Assembly (NCBI RefSeq): GCF_042656585.1
Contig: NZ_JBHSPG010000023.1
Source of the DNA: Thalassorhabdus alkalitolerans
Lineage (GTDB): Bacteria; Bacillota; Bacilli; Bacillales; Marinococcaceae
Length of the DNA: 64,000 bases
Strand: one strand, 5' to 3'
A program made the position numbers and the translations under genes. Positions 24,335 through 33,414 of the stretch are shown here, in pieces; the first letter of the stretch is position 1; each line of letters begins with the position of its first letter. Under the pieces are notes generated by a model. The model saw only the letters and a program-made list of their open reading frames with translations. It was not told where the DNA came from and made no database searches.

Positions 24335-25205
24335 CGCATGCGGCAGCCAGTCTGGTTCATCGGCTGAAGAGGATGTTTCCTCATCTTCTGAAACGATCAC
24401 TTATGTATCTGAAAACGGGCCAGTTGAAGTACCTGCCGACCCAGAGCGTGTTGTGGTCCTCTCTTCCTTTGCCGGAAATGTTATGGCCCTGGATGTAGAT
24501 GTAGTCGGGGCCGACTCCTGGTCCCTGGATAATCCAAGATTTCAAGAAAAACTAGAAAACGTTGAAGAAGTAACAGATGAGAGTCTGGAGAAGATTATTG
24601 AGCTTGACCCTGACCTGATCATCGGACTTTCAAATATTAATAACGTTGATAAATTAAATCAGATTGCTCCCACTGTTACCTACACCTACGGGAACGTTGA
24701 TTATTTAACTCAGCATATTGAAATTGGCAAGCTGTTAAACAAGGAAGAAGAAGCAAAGGAATGGGTCGATGATTTTCAGGAAAGAGCACAGACTGCCGGG
24801 AATGAAATCAGGGAAGAGATCGGTGAAGACGCCACTGTTTCAGTGATAGAAAGCTTTGATAAGCAGCTTTATGTCTTTGGTGCCAACTGGGGCCGCGGTA
24901 CAGAAATTCTTTATCAGGAAATGAACCTGGAGATGCCTGAAAAAGTGGAAGAGCTGGCCTTGGAAGAAGGATACTATGCCCTTTCAGCTGAGGCCTTGCC
25001 TGAATTTTCAGGGGATTACTTTGTCTTTAGTAAATATTCAGATGCTGATAATTCTTTTCAAGAAACAAAAACCTTCCAGGAAATACCTGCAGTGAAGAAT
25101 GATCAAATGCTGGAGGTAAATGCGAAAGAATTTTATTTTAACGATCCTTTAATGCTTGAACTTCAGCTTGAAGAATTTAAGGAATTTTTTCTTGACGATA
25201 AATAA
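24282..25205 (+). CDS. Iron-siderophore ABC transporter, substrate-binding lipoprotein
   Basis: A 307-residue lipoprotein with signal peptide and lipobox ISAC (Cys20), a short Ser/Glu linker and a class III periplasmic-binding-protein fold of the FhuD/FeuA type: PERVVVLS, DVVGADSW, then a long backbone helix and a second lobe. It captures the ferric siderophore outside the membrane. The ATG follows AAAGGAG inside the end of the ATPase gene. An unusual order, ATPase then binding protein then permeases, places this gene before a leaky-looking hairpin at about 25216-25300. Confidence 0.9.
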   Translation: MNKQLLITQLTLGAFLISACGSQSGSSAEEDVSSSSETITYVSENGPVEVPADPERVVVLSSFAGNVMALDVDVVGADSWSLDNPRFQEKLENVEEVTDESLEKIIELDPDLIIGLSNINNVDKLNQIAPTVTYTYGNVDYLTQHIEIGKLLNKEEEAKEWVDDFQERAQTAGNEIREEIGEDATVSVIESFDKQLYVFGANWGRGTEILYQEMNLEMPEKVEELALEEGYYALSAEALPEFSGDYFVFSKYSDADNSFQETKTFQEIPAVKNDQMLEVNAKEFYFNDPLMLELQLEEFKEFFLDDK

Positions 25206-25215
25206 AAATTTTTAA

Positions 25216-25300
25216 AGGGGCGGGCCATGCGGTTTCTTTTTCTTTCCGCTGAAGTTATCTACCAAATCAAGCTGAATTGATATAAGACTGCCCCTTTCTA
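25216..25300 (+). other. Intercistronic inverted repeat in the siderophore operon
   Basis: AAAGGGGC at the left end pairs with GCCCCTTT at the right end around a loop of about 70 bases, followed by CTATTT. It may give partial termination or mRNA stabilisation after the binding-protein gene. Seen by eye only. Confidence 0.35.
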
Positions 25301-25316
25301 TTTCACTTTAGAAAAG

Positions 25317-26339
25317 ATGGGAATCACGATGAATAGAAAGTTCCTACCCAAAGTAAGTTTTACATATAAATTAATAGTTTCACTCATCCTTCTCATTGGG
25401 ATGTTCACGGCTTCTCTGCTTATGGGTGCCGCTGAAACCACTGCTTACGATGTATGGCTGGCTCTTATTTCTGATATTAGAAATGAACAAGTGCTTCTCA
25501 TTCAGGAGATTCGCCTCCCAAGGGAAATTGGGGCCTTATTTACTGGGGCAGCATTGGCAGTGGCAGGGGGAGTAATGCAGGGACTGACAAGGAACCCTTT
25601 AGCAGATCCCGGCCTTTTAGGCTTAACGGCAGGGGCTAACGCAGGTCTTGCAATAACGATGGCTTTTTTTCCTGGGATTAATTACTTTGGAATCATGATT
25701 TCCTGTTTTATCGGTGCTGCTGCAGGAGCAGCCATGGTATTTGGCATTGGCGCAGTAAAAAAGGGCGGTTATTCCCCCTTTCGGATTGTTTTAGCAGGAG
25801 CAGCCATATCTGCTTTCTTGTTTGCCTTAGCAGAAGGGGTTGGAATTTATTTTCGCATTTCTCAGGATATCTCGATGTGGACAGCAGGGGGATTAATCGG
25901 CACGACCTGGGGACAGTTGCAGCTCATTGTTCCTTTTATTACTTTCGGCATCGTGCTCTCTATTCTACTTTCAAGACAGCTCACCGTTCTAAGCCTACAT
26001 GAAGAATTAGCAGTCGGTCTCGGCCAGCGAACCATGCAAGTAAAGGTTCTCCTTTTTATTATTATCATCATTCTAGCCGGATCTTCAGTAGCACTGGTTG
26101 GCAATCTGGCTTTTCTGGGCCTGATGATTCCTCATGTCGTCCGCTGGATGGTCGGCACTGATTACCGGTTCATTATCCCCATGTCAGCAATTATGGGAGG
26201 AGCATTTATGCTGTTTGCTGATACGGCCGGCCGTGTTATTCATGCCCCCTATGAAACACCGGCAGCCGCAATCGTGGCTATCATTGGCCTGCCTTTTTTC
26301 CTCTTAATTGTTAGGAAAGGGGGAAATAGATTCTCATGA
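25317..26339 (+). CDS. Iron-siderophore ABC transporter, permease 1 (FecCD family)
   Basis: A 340-residue permease with about ten membrane helices. The FecCD signature RLPREIGALFTGAALAVAGG is at about 63-82, followed by GVMQGLTRNPLADPGLLG. The coupling region GLGQRTMQVK and the late motif FLGLMIPHVVRWMVG contact the ATPase. An internal ATG at 25329 may be the true start. It forms a heterodimer with the product of the next gene. Confidence 0.9.
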   Translation: MGITMNRKFLPKVSFTYKLIVSLILLIGMFTASLLMGAAETTAYDVWLALISDIRNEQVLLIQEIRLPREIGALFTGAALAVAGGVMQGLTRNPLADPGLLGLTAGANAGLAITMAFFPGINYFGIMISCFIGAAAGAAMVFGIGAVKKGGYSPFRIVLAGAAISAFLFALAEGVGIYFRISQDISMWTAGGLIGTTWGQLQLIVPFITFGIVLSILLSRQLTVLSLHEELAVGLGQRTMQVKVLLFIIIIILAGSSVALVGNLAFLGLMIPHVVRWMVGTDYRFIIPMSAIMGGAFMLFADTAGRVIHAPYETPAAAIVAIIGLPFFLLIVRKGGNRFS

Positions 26340-27343
26340 TTCATCCAAGCCTGTATCGGAAGCAAACTATAGTACTTATTATTCTCCTTTTTTTAAGTGT
26401 GACGACAATTTTCATGTCCACTGTATTAGGCTACTCTTCCTTGTCTATTCATAGAATTATTCCTGTTATTTTAGGACAAGGAACGTTTAAAGAAGAATTT
26501 GTTCTCTTTTCTATTAGACTGCCGCGTATAGGGATAACCTTTCTGGCTGGTATGGCGCTTGCCTTGTCTGGAGCGATTCTTCAGAGTATTACAAGAAATG
26601 ATTTAGCAGACCCTGGGATTATAGGCATTAATGCAGGAGCGGGTGCAGCTGTCGCTGTCTTCTTTTTATTTTTTCCTGTCCAGGCCGGAACCTTTGTTTT
26701 ACTGCTTCCTGTGGCGGCCTTTATTGGTTCTCTTATTACTGTTTGTTTTATTTATTTCTTCTCTTATCAGCGGCACACTGGACTTCAGCCAATCCGCCTT
26801 ATTCTTGTAGGCGTAGGTTTTTCTACGGCTCTTTCCGGGTTAATGATTATTCTAATTTCTTCGGCAGACCGCCAGAAAGTAGACTTTATTGCCAAGTGGC
26901 TGGCAGGAAGCATCTGGGGAACGGACTGGGTATTTATATGGGCTCTTTTGCCTTGGCTGGTTATCCTGGTTCCTTTTACATTGTACAAAGCAAACCGGTT
27001 AAACCTCCTAAGTCTCAGTGAGGAAGCAGCAGCAGGAGTCGGCGTATCCATAGGGAAGGAACGAGTCCTTTTATTACTTACCGCTACAGCCCTTGCCGCT
27101 TCTGCAGTTTCTGTTACAGGTGGAATTGCTTTTGTCGGCCTGATGGCTCCTCATATAGCAAAAGCATTAGTAGGACCCAGACACCAGTTGTTTCTTCCTG
27201 TAGCAGTTTTGACAGGCGGATGGCTTTTATTACTTGCTGATACAATCGGAAGAAACCTTGTAGAGCCTGATGGGATACCTGCTGGGATTATTGTGGCTTT
27301 GATAGGAGCCCCGTACTTTATTTATTTGTTATTAAAACGGTGA
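26336..27343 (+). CDS. Iron-siderophore ABC transporter, permease 2 (FecCD family)
   Basis: A 335-residue permease with the same fold: RLPRIGITFLAGMALALSGAI near 59-79, QSITRNDLADPGIIGI, EEAAAGVGVSIGKERV and FVGLMAPHIAKALVG. It starts inside the stop codon of permease 1 (ATGA overlap), so the two are translationally coupled and should make a 1:1 heterodimer. It is the last gene of the operon. Confidence 0.9.
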   Translation: MIHPSLYRKQTIVLIILLFLSVTTIFMSTVLGYSSLSIHRIIPVILGQGTFKEEFVLFSIRLPRIGITFLAGMALALSGAILQSITRNDLADPGIIGINAGAGAAVAVFFLFFPVQAGTFVLLLPVAAFIGSLITVCFIYFFSYQRHTGLQPIRLILVGVGFSTALSGLMIILISSADRQKVDFIAKWLAGSIWGTDWVFIWALLPWLVILVPFTLYKANRLNLLSLSEEAAAGVGVSIGKERVLLLLTATALAASAVSVTGGIAFVGLMAPHIAKALVGPRHQLFLPVAVLTGGWLLLLADTIGRNLVEPDGIPAGIIVALIGAPYFIYLLLKR

Positions 27344-27403
27344 TTCTCGATATGTGCTAAAAAATTCAAATTCTGAAAACCTTTACGCCTCCTAACTAAA
27401 AAA

Positions 27404-27450
27404 TTGGAACAGAATCTATAGTATGGTAGAATATAAATCGTTATCATTAC
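27404..27450 (+). promoter_or_regulatory. Promoter of moaB-like gene with a weak Fur-like element
   Basis: TTGGAA, 17-base spacer, TAGAAT (27427-27432), then TAAATCGTTATCATTAC, which shares the TAATGATAA core with Fur boxes but matches only about 12 of 19 positions. Confidence 0.45.
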
Positions 27451-27470
27451 GAAAAGGAGGTACATATGAA

Positions 27471-27992
27471 ATGTCTGTCACTGAACACCGTAACGAGGCC
27501 CCTTCCTCGGTAAATTGCATGATTATTACCGTTTCAGACACCAGAACAAAAGAAACGGATAAAAGCGGTAAACTCATTAAAGAATTATTAGAGGGTGAAG
27601 GTCACAACATCGTCCGTTATGAGATTGTACAGGATGATTATCAAGGCATCCAGGAATTAATTAAACGTTCTGCCAAAGACAAGAACATCGATTCCATTAT
27701 GTTAAATGGCGGTACGGGAATAGCTCTCCGTGATACAACCTATGAAGCTGTTGGGTCACTATTGCAAAAGGAAATGCCTGGTTTTGGAGAATTGTTCCGT
27801 TATTTAAGCTTTGCAGAAGATATCGGAACCGCTTCGATATTAAGCCGGGCAGTAGCAGGTGTATATCAACATACTGCGGTCTTTTCCATGCCTGGGTCTT
27901 CAGGAGCTGTGCGACTGGCAATGAATCGAATCATTCTCCCTGAAATTACACATGTCATCCGGGAAGTACGTAAAGATTTAGCAAAAGACTAG
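27471..27992 (+). CDS. moaB: MoaB-like molybdenum cofactor biosynthesis protein
   Basis: A 173-residue protein of the MoaB/MogA family, which adenylates molybdopterin before metal insertion. Family motifs are ITVSDTR (about 20-26), the nucleotide-binding NGGTGIALRDTT (about 82-93), EMPGFGELFR and the late SMPGSSGAVRLAMNRIILPE. The start at 27471 lies 10 bases after GGAGG. It is distant from other moa genes in this window, as often in Bacillus. Presence of an NreA-like protein at 6400 hints at nitrate metabolism, which needs molybdenum cofactor, but no reductase is in view. Confidence 0.88.
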   Translation: MSVTEHRNEAPSSVNCMIITVSDTRTKETDKSGKLIKELLEGEGHNIVRYEIVQDDYQGIQELIKRSAKDKNIDSIMLNGGTGIALRDTTYEAVGSLLQKEMPGFGELFRYLSFAEDIGTASILSRAVAGVYQHTAVFSMPGSSGAVRLAMNRIILPEITHVIREVRKDLAKD

Positions 27993-28404
27993 CTGAAAGA
28001 AGACATTATTTGCACTAAGGCCCTCCTATCCTTTCTTGAAGAGAGATGCATATTCTCCACTCTTTATAGGTAAACTCGCCATTAATTTGTAAACAAAGAC
28101 AAACAGGCTCAGCGTTCCTAAGAGAACATACTGAGCCTGAATTCGTTCTACGTTCTACGACCTGCCTTTTACCCCAGGGATTTTCAGTAAGCATATGACC
28201 TATGTAGAAAAAGGGCGACATCGAGACTGAGGTTTTGATGTCGCCCTTTTTCTACTTTATTGTTCGTGTGGCTTTCAGAGCTGATATAACTGTTTCGATG
28301 CCTATATTACGAGCCCACACACCTCATGTTTCAAGACGTATAAATAAGAAGGGCTATTATGGAAAGCTTTCAAATCATATTGTTAGAAAAAGAGGTGAAA
28401 TTGA
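27993..28404. other. Intergenic region with two strong hairpins
   Basis: No convincing open frame is present. CAGGCTCAG at 28104-28112 pairs with CTGAGCCTG at 28131-28139. A second, longer perfect hairpin lies at 28204-28255. The first has no T run on the plus strand, so the segment may hold a small structured RNA ended by the second hairpin, or simply a long moaB 3' end. The Hsp20 promoter must lie in 28256-28390. Confidence 0.4.
28204..28255. terminator. Perfect 19-bp hairpin terminator
   Basis: Nineteen bases starting GTAGAAAAAGGGCGACATC at 28204 pair perfectly with 28237-28255; the T-rich arm serves as terminator on either strand. Confidence 0.85.
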
Positions 28405-28863
28405 GTGGATATGAATCATAAAAAACTTCCAGGCCTTTTTACTGAAGGTGTAATGAGGGATCTTATACAATACATGGATTCTTATATTGATGAAGCTTTT
28501 AAGCACTTTCAATCTTTTCCCGAGAGTAGATTTGTTGAGGGAGAAATAGAGGAAACCGAAGATCATTACTTTTTGAAATTCTATCTCCCCGGATGCAGCA
28601 GTGACCAAATTCAACTTGAAGTTATAGACAATTTTTTAAAATTGTCTGTGAACCACTCTTCCATCATTGAAGAAAAGAATGATCTTACCATGTACCAGAA
28701 ACGAGAACAGTCTTTTCAAAGAATGCAGCGACTTATTCCATTTTCTTTTCCGATCTCGGAAAACGAAATCAACGCAATCTTTGAAAATGAGGTACTGCGG
28801 ATTACTGTCCCCAAAAAAAGTACTAGTGATAAAGTAATTGAGATAAATAAAACAGATGAGTAA
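28405..28863 (+). CDS. Hsp20/alpha-crystallin small heat-shock protein
   Basis: A 152-residue small chaperone. The alpha-crystallin domain spans about 44-145: strands VEGEIEETEDHYFLKFYLPG, QIQLEVIDNFLKLSV and the late INAIFENEVLRITVPK, which holds the family motif (A/I)xxxNGVLxIxxPK. The N-terminal arm is short and helical. It should bind unfolding proteins as an oligomer. The GTG start lies 7 bases after AGAGGTG. Monocistronic. Confidence 0.87.
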   Translation: MDMNHKKLPGLFTEGVMRDLIQYMDSYIDEAFKHFQSFPESRFVEGEIEETEDHYFLKFYLPGCSSDQIQLEVIDNFLKLSVNHSSIIEEKNDLTMYQKREQSFQRMQRLIPFSFPISENEINAIFENEVLRITVPKKSTSDKVIEINKTDE

Positions 28864-28981
28864 AGAAATGGATTCGTGACACCATTGACCTTTCTTCACC
28901 AGTAAAACAAATAATCTTCGTTAGGGATGCTAAGGATATATAAAGAGAACTCTTTGCAAAAAAAATACAGGAAGCATAAAT

Positions 28982-30517
28982 CTATGCTTCCTGTAATATA
29001 CGGGCCTTATCCTCGTTTTTTTCTTGGGTAGTTTCCTCTTCAAATCCAAGGGACTTTGCCGTAGAAGTATGAATTTCTTTCAAAAGCTCAGGGTTTTCCA
29101 TTAACGACAAGCCATAAGAGGGGATCATTTCTTTTAGTTTCGGTTCCCACTCTGTAAGATGATCCGGGAAACATTTTTTTAGAACTTCAAGCATAACGTG
29201 AACAGCTGTAGAAGCACCCGGTGACGCACCCAATAAGGCTGCAATAGAACCATCTTCAGAACTAATTACTTCCGTACCGAATTGAAGTGTTCCTTTTCCG
29301 CCTTCTTCTGTATCTTTAATCACCTGTACCCGTTGTCCAGCTATGACCAAATCCCAATCCTCGCTCTTAGCATTAGGGATAAAATCACGAAGCTCTTCCA
29401 AGCGCTGTTCTTTTGACAGCATCACTTGCTGCATCAGGTATTTAGTTAAAGACATCTCTTTTGCTCCTGCAGCAAGCATCGTTAAGACATTATTAGGCTT
29501 TACTGAATTTACCAGATCGAACATTGAACCACCTTTTAGGAACTTAGGTGAAAAGCCGGCAAACGGTCCAAACAACAATGATTTTTTATTATCAATATAT
29601 CTTGTATCCAGATGAGGAACTGACATTGGCGGAGCGCCAACCTTGGCTTTGCCGTATACTTTTGCATTATGCTGCTCTATAACGTCCGGGTTATTACAAA
29701 CCATAAATATACCACTGACCGGGAACCCACCGATATTTCTTCCTTCAGGAATACCTGATTTCTGGAGTAGATGGATACTACCTCCCCCGCTTCCAATAAA
29801 GACAAACTTAGCAGTGCGGCGTTCAACAGAACCATCATAAAGATTCTTCACTTTTAACTCCCACGAACCATCGCTTCTGCGCTTAATATCATTTACGCTT
29901 CGTCTATACTTCACTTCCACATCCGTGCTTTCCAAGTGATCGAATAACATGTTCGTTAATGCACCAAAGTTAACGTCAGTTCCCGTGTCAATCTTTGTCG
30001 CTGCTATTGGTTCATTTGAATCTCGCTCTTCCATCACAAGCGGGATCCATTCCTTCAGTTTTTCTGGATTATCGGAGTATTCCATGCCTTCAAATAAAGG
30101 ATTATCCGAAAGCGCTTTAAAACGATTCTTTAGAAACTTAACATTTTGTTCCCCTTGTACAAAACTCATATGAGGCAATGGCATAATAAAATCCTGGGGA
30201 CTTTTTATAAGCTTTCTGTTAACTAGATAGGACCAAAATTGCATGGAAAGCTGGAACTGTTCATTTATTTTTATCGCTTTACTAATATCTACAGACCCAT
30301 CTGGCTTTTCAGCTGTGTAGTTAAGCTCGCACAGGGCCGCATGTCCGGTTCCTGCATTATTCCATTCATTGGAGCTTTCCTCTCCTGCATTGTCGAGCTT
30401 TTCAAACACAGTTATTTTCCAGTCGGGGACTAATTCCTTCAGCAGTGCACCTAATGTTGCACTCATAATTCCGGCACCAATTAATATAACGTCTGTATCC
30501 GTTTGATTGTTGCTCAT
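28982..30517 (-). CDS. mqo: Malate:quinone oxidoreductase
   Basis: A 511-residue FAD enzyme that oxidises malate to oxaloacetate and feeds electrons to the quinone pool at the membrane. FAD motif LIGAGIMSATLGALL near the N-terminus, the diagnostic NEWNNAGTGHAALCELNYT segment, and VSGIFMVCNNP and LGASPGASTAVHVML further on identify Mqo. ATG 30517 has GAGGGTGG upstream; an ATG at 30538 is less likely. It would process malate formed from fumarate released by the gentisate route, though it is not in that operon. Confidence 0.93.
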   Translation of the reverse strand: MSNNQTDTDVILIGAGIMSATLGALLKELVPDWKITVFEKLDNAGEESSNEWNNAGTGHAALCELNYTAEKPDGSVDISKAIKINEQFQLSMQFWSYLVNRKLIKSPQDFIMPLPHMSFVQGEQNVKFLKNRFKALSDNPLFEGMEYSDNPEKLKEWIPLVMEERDSNEPIAATKIDTGTDVNFGALTNMLFDHLESTDVEVKYRRSVNDIKRRSDGSWELKVKNLYDGSVERRTAKFVFIGSGGGSIHLLQKSGIPEGRNIGGFPVSGIFMVCNNPDVIEQHNAKVYGKAKVGAPPMSVPHLDTRYIDNKKSLLFGPFAGFSPKFLKGGSMFDLVNSVKPNNVLTMLAAGAKEMSLTKYLMQQVMLSKEQRLEELRDFIPNAKSEDWDLVIAGQRVQVIKDTEEGGKGTLQFGTEVISSEDGSIAALLGASPGASTAVHVMLEVLKKCFPDHLTEWEPKLKEMIPSYGLSLMENPELLKEIHTSTAKSLGFEEETTQEKNEDKARILQEA

Positions 30518-30848
30518 GTTTACCACCCTCATACGCATAAATTTACAGAAAAGGATGTATGCGTCCTTTTTTAGGCGCCAACATCTAACAAGTCAGGGCG
30601 CGACTCGTCACACATCTTTTCTGAATCAATTATAACCTGTTTATAGTGTATCACTATTGGTAAAAGATTAAAATATTTACTATTATATGATAGATTAAAA
30701 TTTTCTAACACTATTATATAATAGCCCGGTGTTATTTAAAAGCTGAAAAGTGGAAGAATTTCACTTTTATATTATCTCGTCCTCTGTATTTACCCTCTTT
30801 TAAAATGATCTGAAGTTTTACTAGTACAGGAGCGGTAAAGATTGTCCT
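30518..30848. other. AT-rich intergenic region before mqo
   Basis: Holds the mqo promoter region. A palindrome CTATTATATAATAG lies at about 30711-30724, and several TATA-like elements are present. I see no coding frame or structured RNA. Confidence 0.4.
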
Positions 30849-30884
30849 AAAAAAAGACAATTCACCTTGCTGGCAAATTGTCTT
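30849..30884 (-). terminator. Terminator of the YhfK-like gene
   Basis: GACAATT pairs with AATTGTC; on the minus strand it is followed by seven T. Confidence 0.8.
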
Positions 30885-30916
30885 CCATGAATCGACCAAG
30901 AGTTATCTTTTTATAC

Positions 30917-31567
30917 TTAGATTGAATGTATTGCTTCTTCTACAGGTTTATCTCCGTGAACTATCTGGAATTCTTTTCCAACTGTTTCCTCATTTTCTAA
31001 TGTGGCAACAATGACTTTTGCCACGTCCTCTCTTGGAATTTCACCTATCTTAATGTCGGCAGCTGCCTTTATTTGACCCGTTCCCTTATTATTTGTAAGC
31101 AAGCCGGGATGAATAATTGTATAATCTAAATCTGCCGCTCGTAACCATTCATCAGCATAATGCTTCGCTGCGACATATGGGGCAAAGGAAGCAGGCGCCT
31201 CTTGTATCGCTTGGCGGCGGGTATCAAAGGAACTAATCATGATAAAACGTTTTACCCCGGCAGTTTTGGCTGCCTCGATTGTTTTTACAGCACCATCCAA
31301 ATCAATCATTATGGTTTTGTCTTTGCCTGTATGTGGCCCGGACCCTGCAGTGAAGACAATGGCATCGACTCCCTCTGCTGCTTTCGCTATTGCGTCGACA
31401 TCCTCTTCCAAATCCACTACCGCAGTTTCAGCCCCGAGGCTTTCAAAATAAGAAGCTTGCTCCTCTTTACGGATCATGGCTCTGGCTTCCAGGCTTTCAT
31501 TTTCCTGAATAAAAGAAACTAGGTGTTTTCCAATTTGGCCGTTTGCACCTACAACAAGAACTTTCAT
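30917..31567 (-). CDS. NAD(P)-binding epimerase-like protein (YhfK type)
   Basis: A 216-residue atypical short-chain dehydrogenase. The Rossmann motif is VVGANGQIGKHL (about 5-16), with ISSFDTRR and YVAAKHYADEWLRAADLDYTIIHPG later, the latter giving the Tyr-x-x-x-Lys pair. It matches the B. subtilis YhfK/YwnB group of NAD(P)H-binding proteins, whose substrates are unknown. A CTGACCAGTCAG near-palindrome lies 166 bases upstream and may be a TetR-type operator. Confidence 0.83.
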   Translation of the reverse strand: MKVLVVGANGQIGKHLVSFIQENESLEARAMIRKEEQASYFESLGAETAVVDLEEDVDAIAKAAEGVDAIVFTAGSGPHTGKDKTIMIDLDGAVKTIEAAKTAGVKRFIMISSFDTRRQAIQEAPASFAPYVAAKHYADEWLRAADLDYTIIHPGLLTNNKGTGQIKAAADIKIGEIPREDVAKVIVATLENEETVGKEFQIVHGDKPVEEAIHSI

Positions 31568-31947
31568 TTATATCATCCTTTCTATGATTTCCATCTAAAT
31601 TTTCCCCATTGCCTGATGACTCCAATCCGAAAAGACCCTGTTTCAGTCTGTAACTTCTTTAAAATTTGATTAGGTACTGAAGGTCTTTAAAGTAAAGAAT
31701 ATCAACAAGATCACGTGTAATCAATTAATTTGCTGACCAGTCAGGTCCCTTAGTACATTGACATACTTCCTCTCTGTTACATAAATAATCCATACTCAGT
31801 AAAAGATAAAAGGAAGGGACCAATGAAACAGTAGATGGGTGTTGAGAGTCTGCCAGAAAGGAATGCTGGCTTTCCTTATCTGTATGACATAATTAATACG
31901 AAGACGCTCTACAGGGGGTATAAGCTAAGGAAGAGAGGAGTGTTCCT
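31568..31947. other. Divergent intergenic region of yhfK-like and ClC genes
   Basis: CTGACCAGTCAG lies at 31733-31744. A plus-strand promoter with TTGACA near 31758 and an AT-rich -10 about 18 bases on points to the ClC gene, leaving a leader of roughly 150 bases that contains GCCAG/CTGGC pairing. I looked for a fluoride riboswitch here because of the ClC gene and did not find its conserved core. Confidence 0.4.
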
Positions 31948-33234
31948 ATGCTCTCTAAGCACTTTTTGCTTACCGTCACAAGGTGGGTATTAATAGGAGG
32001 AATCATTGGCCTGATTATAGGTTCAACCACGGCACTGCTCCTCCATACGAACGACTTTCTTGGAGAATTACGCAAACAAACCTCCTGGCTTATTCTTTTT
32101 CTTCCTTTGGGAGGCTTGTTGATTGGATATATGTATATGACTTTTGGGCCCAGTGGGGGAGTGGATTTATATAAAGGAAATAACCTGGTAATTGAAGGCG
32201 TTCAGGGGAAAGGAAAAGTCCTTCGCAGAATGGGGCCAATTGTTTACTTAGGAACATTTATCACAGTACTATTTGGAGGCTCAACCGGCAGAGAAGGTGC
32301 TGCGATACAAATGGGCGGAAGTGTTGCAGAAGCTGTCATTCGTTTTTTTAAAATAAATGAAATCGATACTAAAATCCTGCTCATGAGCGGCATAAGTGCA
32401 GGTTTTGGAGCAGCCTTTGGCACCCCTGTAACTGGCGCAGTGTTCGGGATGGAAATGACAGCTGTAGGAAAACTGAAATACGAAGCTATTGTCCCATGCC
32501 TGACAGCAAGTTTTATAGGGCATTTTATAACTGAAAAAGTATGGGGGGTGGAGCACGAGAGCTTCATCATCCAATCCGTACCGGAGTTATCAGTTCTGGC
32601 ATTTGCCAAAGTCATTTTTCTTGCTGTTATTTTTAGTTTTATAAGTGTGCTTTACTGTCAATTAAGACACGGTATCCATCAGATTTCAGAAAAATATACA
32701 AAGAAAAACCATATGCTGCGTGCCTTTGTGGGGGGAATCATCATTGTCGGTTTAACGTACCTTGTTGGTTCCTATGAGTATAATGGACGAGGGTTGGAAA
32801 TGCTTGAACAGTCATTTACACACGACGTTCCTCCCTTTGCCTTCCTCGCTAAACTGGTTTTCACTGCGGTTACGTTAGGAACAGGCTTTGTGGGCGGAGA
32901 AGCCATTCCTTTGTTTTTTATTGGTGCTACTTTAGGAAATACTCTCTATCAATTCTTTGATCTCCCCATGTCATTCCTTGCTGCGCTCGGGATGATTGCC
33001 GTTTTTTGCGGCGGGGCAAATACACCAATTGCTGCCTTTCTTTTAGCAGTAGAAATGTTTGATGGAAAAGGGCTGGAATACTTCTTCACGGCATGTCTGG
33101 TCAGCTATATCTTTTCAGGACACCATGGACTCTGGCCTTCTCAAACCATTTATGAACCGAAAAGCCGCCTCTACCAGACCGTAAGCGGGGAAACGATCAA
33201 AAAGGCAGAGCAAAAGAATAAAGGATCTACGTAA
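31948..33234 (+). CDS. ClC-family chloride channel or transporter
   Basis: A 428-residue membrane protein with about ten to eleven helices. The selectivity motif GSTGREGAAIQMGGS (about 110-124) has GREGA instead of GREGP. GTPVTGAVFGMEM, GGEAIPLFFIGATLG and GGANTPIAAFLLAVEMF follow, as in ClC proteins of the short bacterial type. It may conduct chloride or exchange chloride or fluoride for protons; the variant motif leaves the ion open. The gene has AGAGGAG upstream and a large perfect inverted repeat downstream. Confidence 0.85.
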   Translation: MLSKHFLLTVTRWVLIGGIIGLIIGSTTALLLHTNDFLGELRKQTSWLILFLPLGGLLIGYMYMTFGPSGGVDLYKGNNLVIEGVQGKGKVLRRMGPIVYLGTFITVLFGGSTGREGAAIQMGGSVAEAVIRFFKINEIDTKILLMSGISAGFGAAFGTPVTGAVFGMEMTAVGKLKYEAIVPCLTASFIGHFITEKVWGVEHESFIIQSVPELSVLAFAKVIFLAVIFSFISVLYCQLRHGIHQISEKYTKKNHMLRAFVGGIIIVGLTYLVGSYEYNGRGLEMLEQSFTHDVPPFAFLAKLVFTAVTLGTGFVGGEAIPLFFIGATLGNTLYQFFDLPMSFLAALGMIAVFCGGANTPIAAFLLAVEMFDGKGLEYFFTACLVSYIFSGHHGLWPSQTIYEPKSRLYQTVSGETIKKAEQKNKGST

Positions 33235-33275
33235 AAGAACCCTAAATAGTTTTAGAATAAACCACCACTTGGTCC

Positions 33276-33314
33276 TCACCAACAAAGCCCACTTCAAGTG
33301 GGCTTTGTTGGTGA
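33276..33314. terminator. Perfect palindromic hairpin after the ClC gene
   Basis: TCACCAACAAAGCCCACTT pairs perfectly with its right arm up to 33314. It lacks a clean T run on either side, so it may act as a convergent-gene terminator or an mRNA 3' end structure. Confidence 0.6.
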
Positions 33315-33414
33315 AGCTTATGAGTACTTTTCATTTTTAAAATGAATTTTTCCTTTAATCATAAAAAAGATTGAATTTTAAAATATAACTTTCTATTTAG
33401 AATGATCTGAATTA

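Noticed and set aside
28015..28221. Minus-strand frame of 68 codons
   Set aside because: Spans a hairpin, no ribosome-binding site and no recognisable composition.
31760..31947. Possible fluoride riboswitch before the ClC gene
   Set aside because: The conserved crcB core is absent; only weak local pairing is seen.
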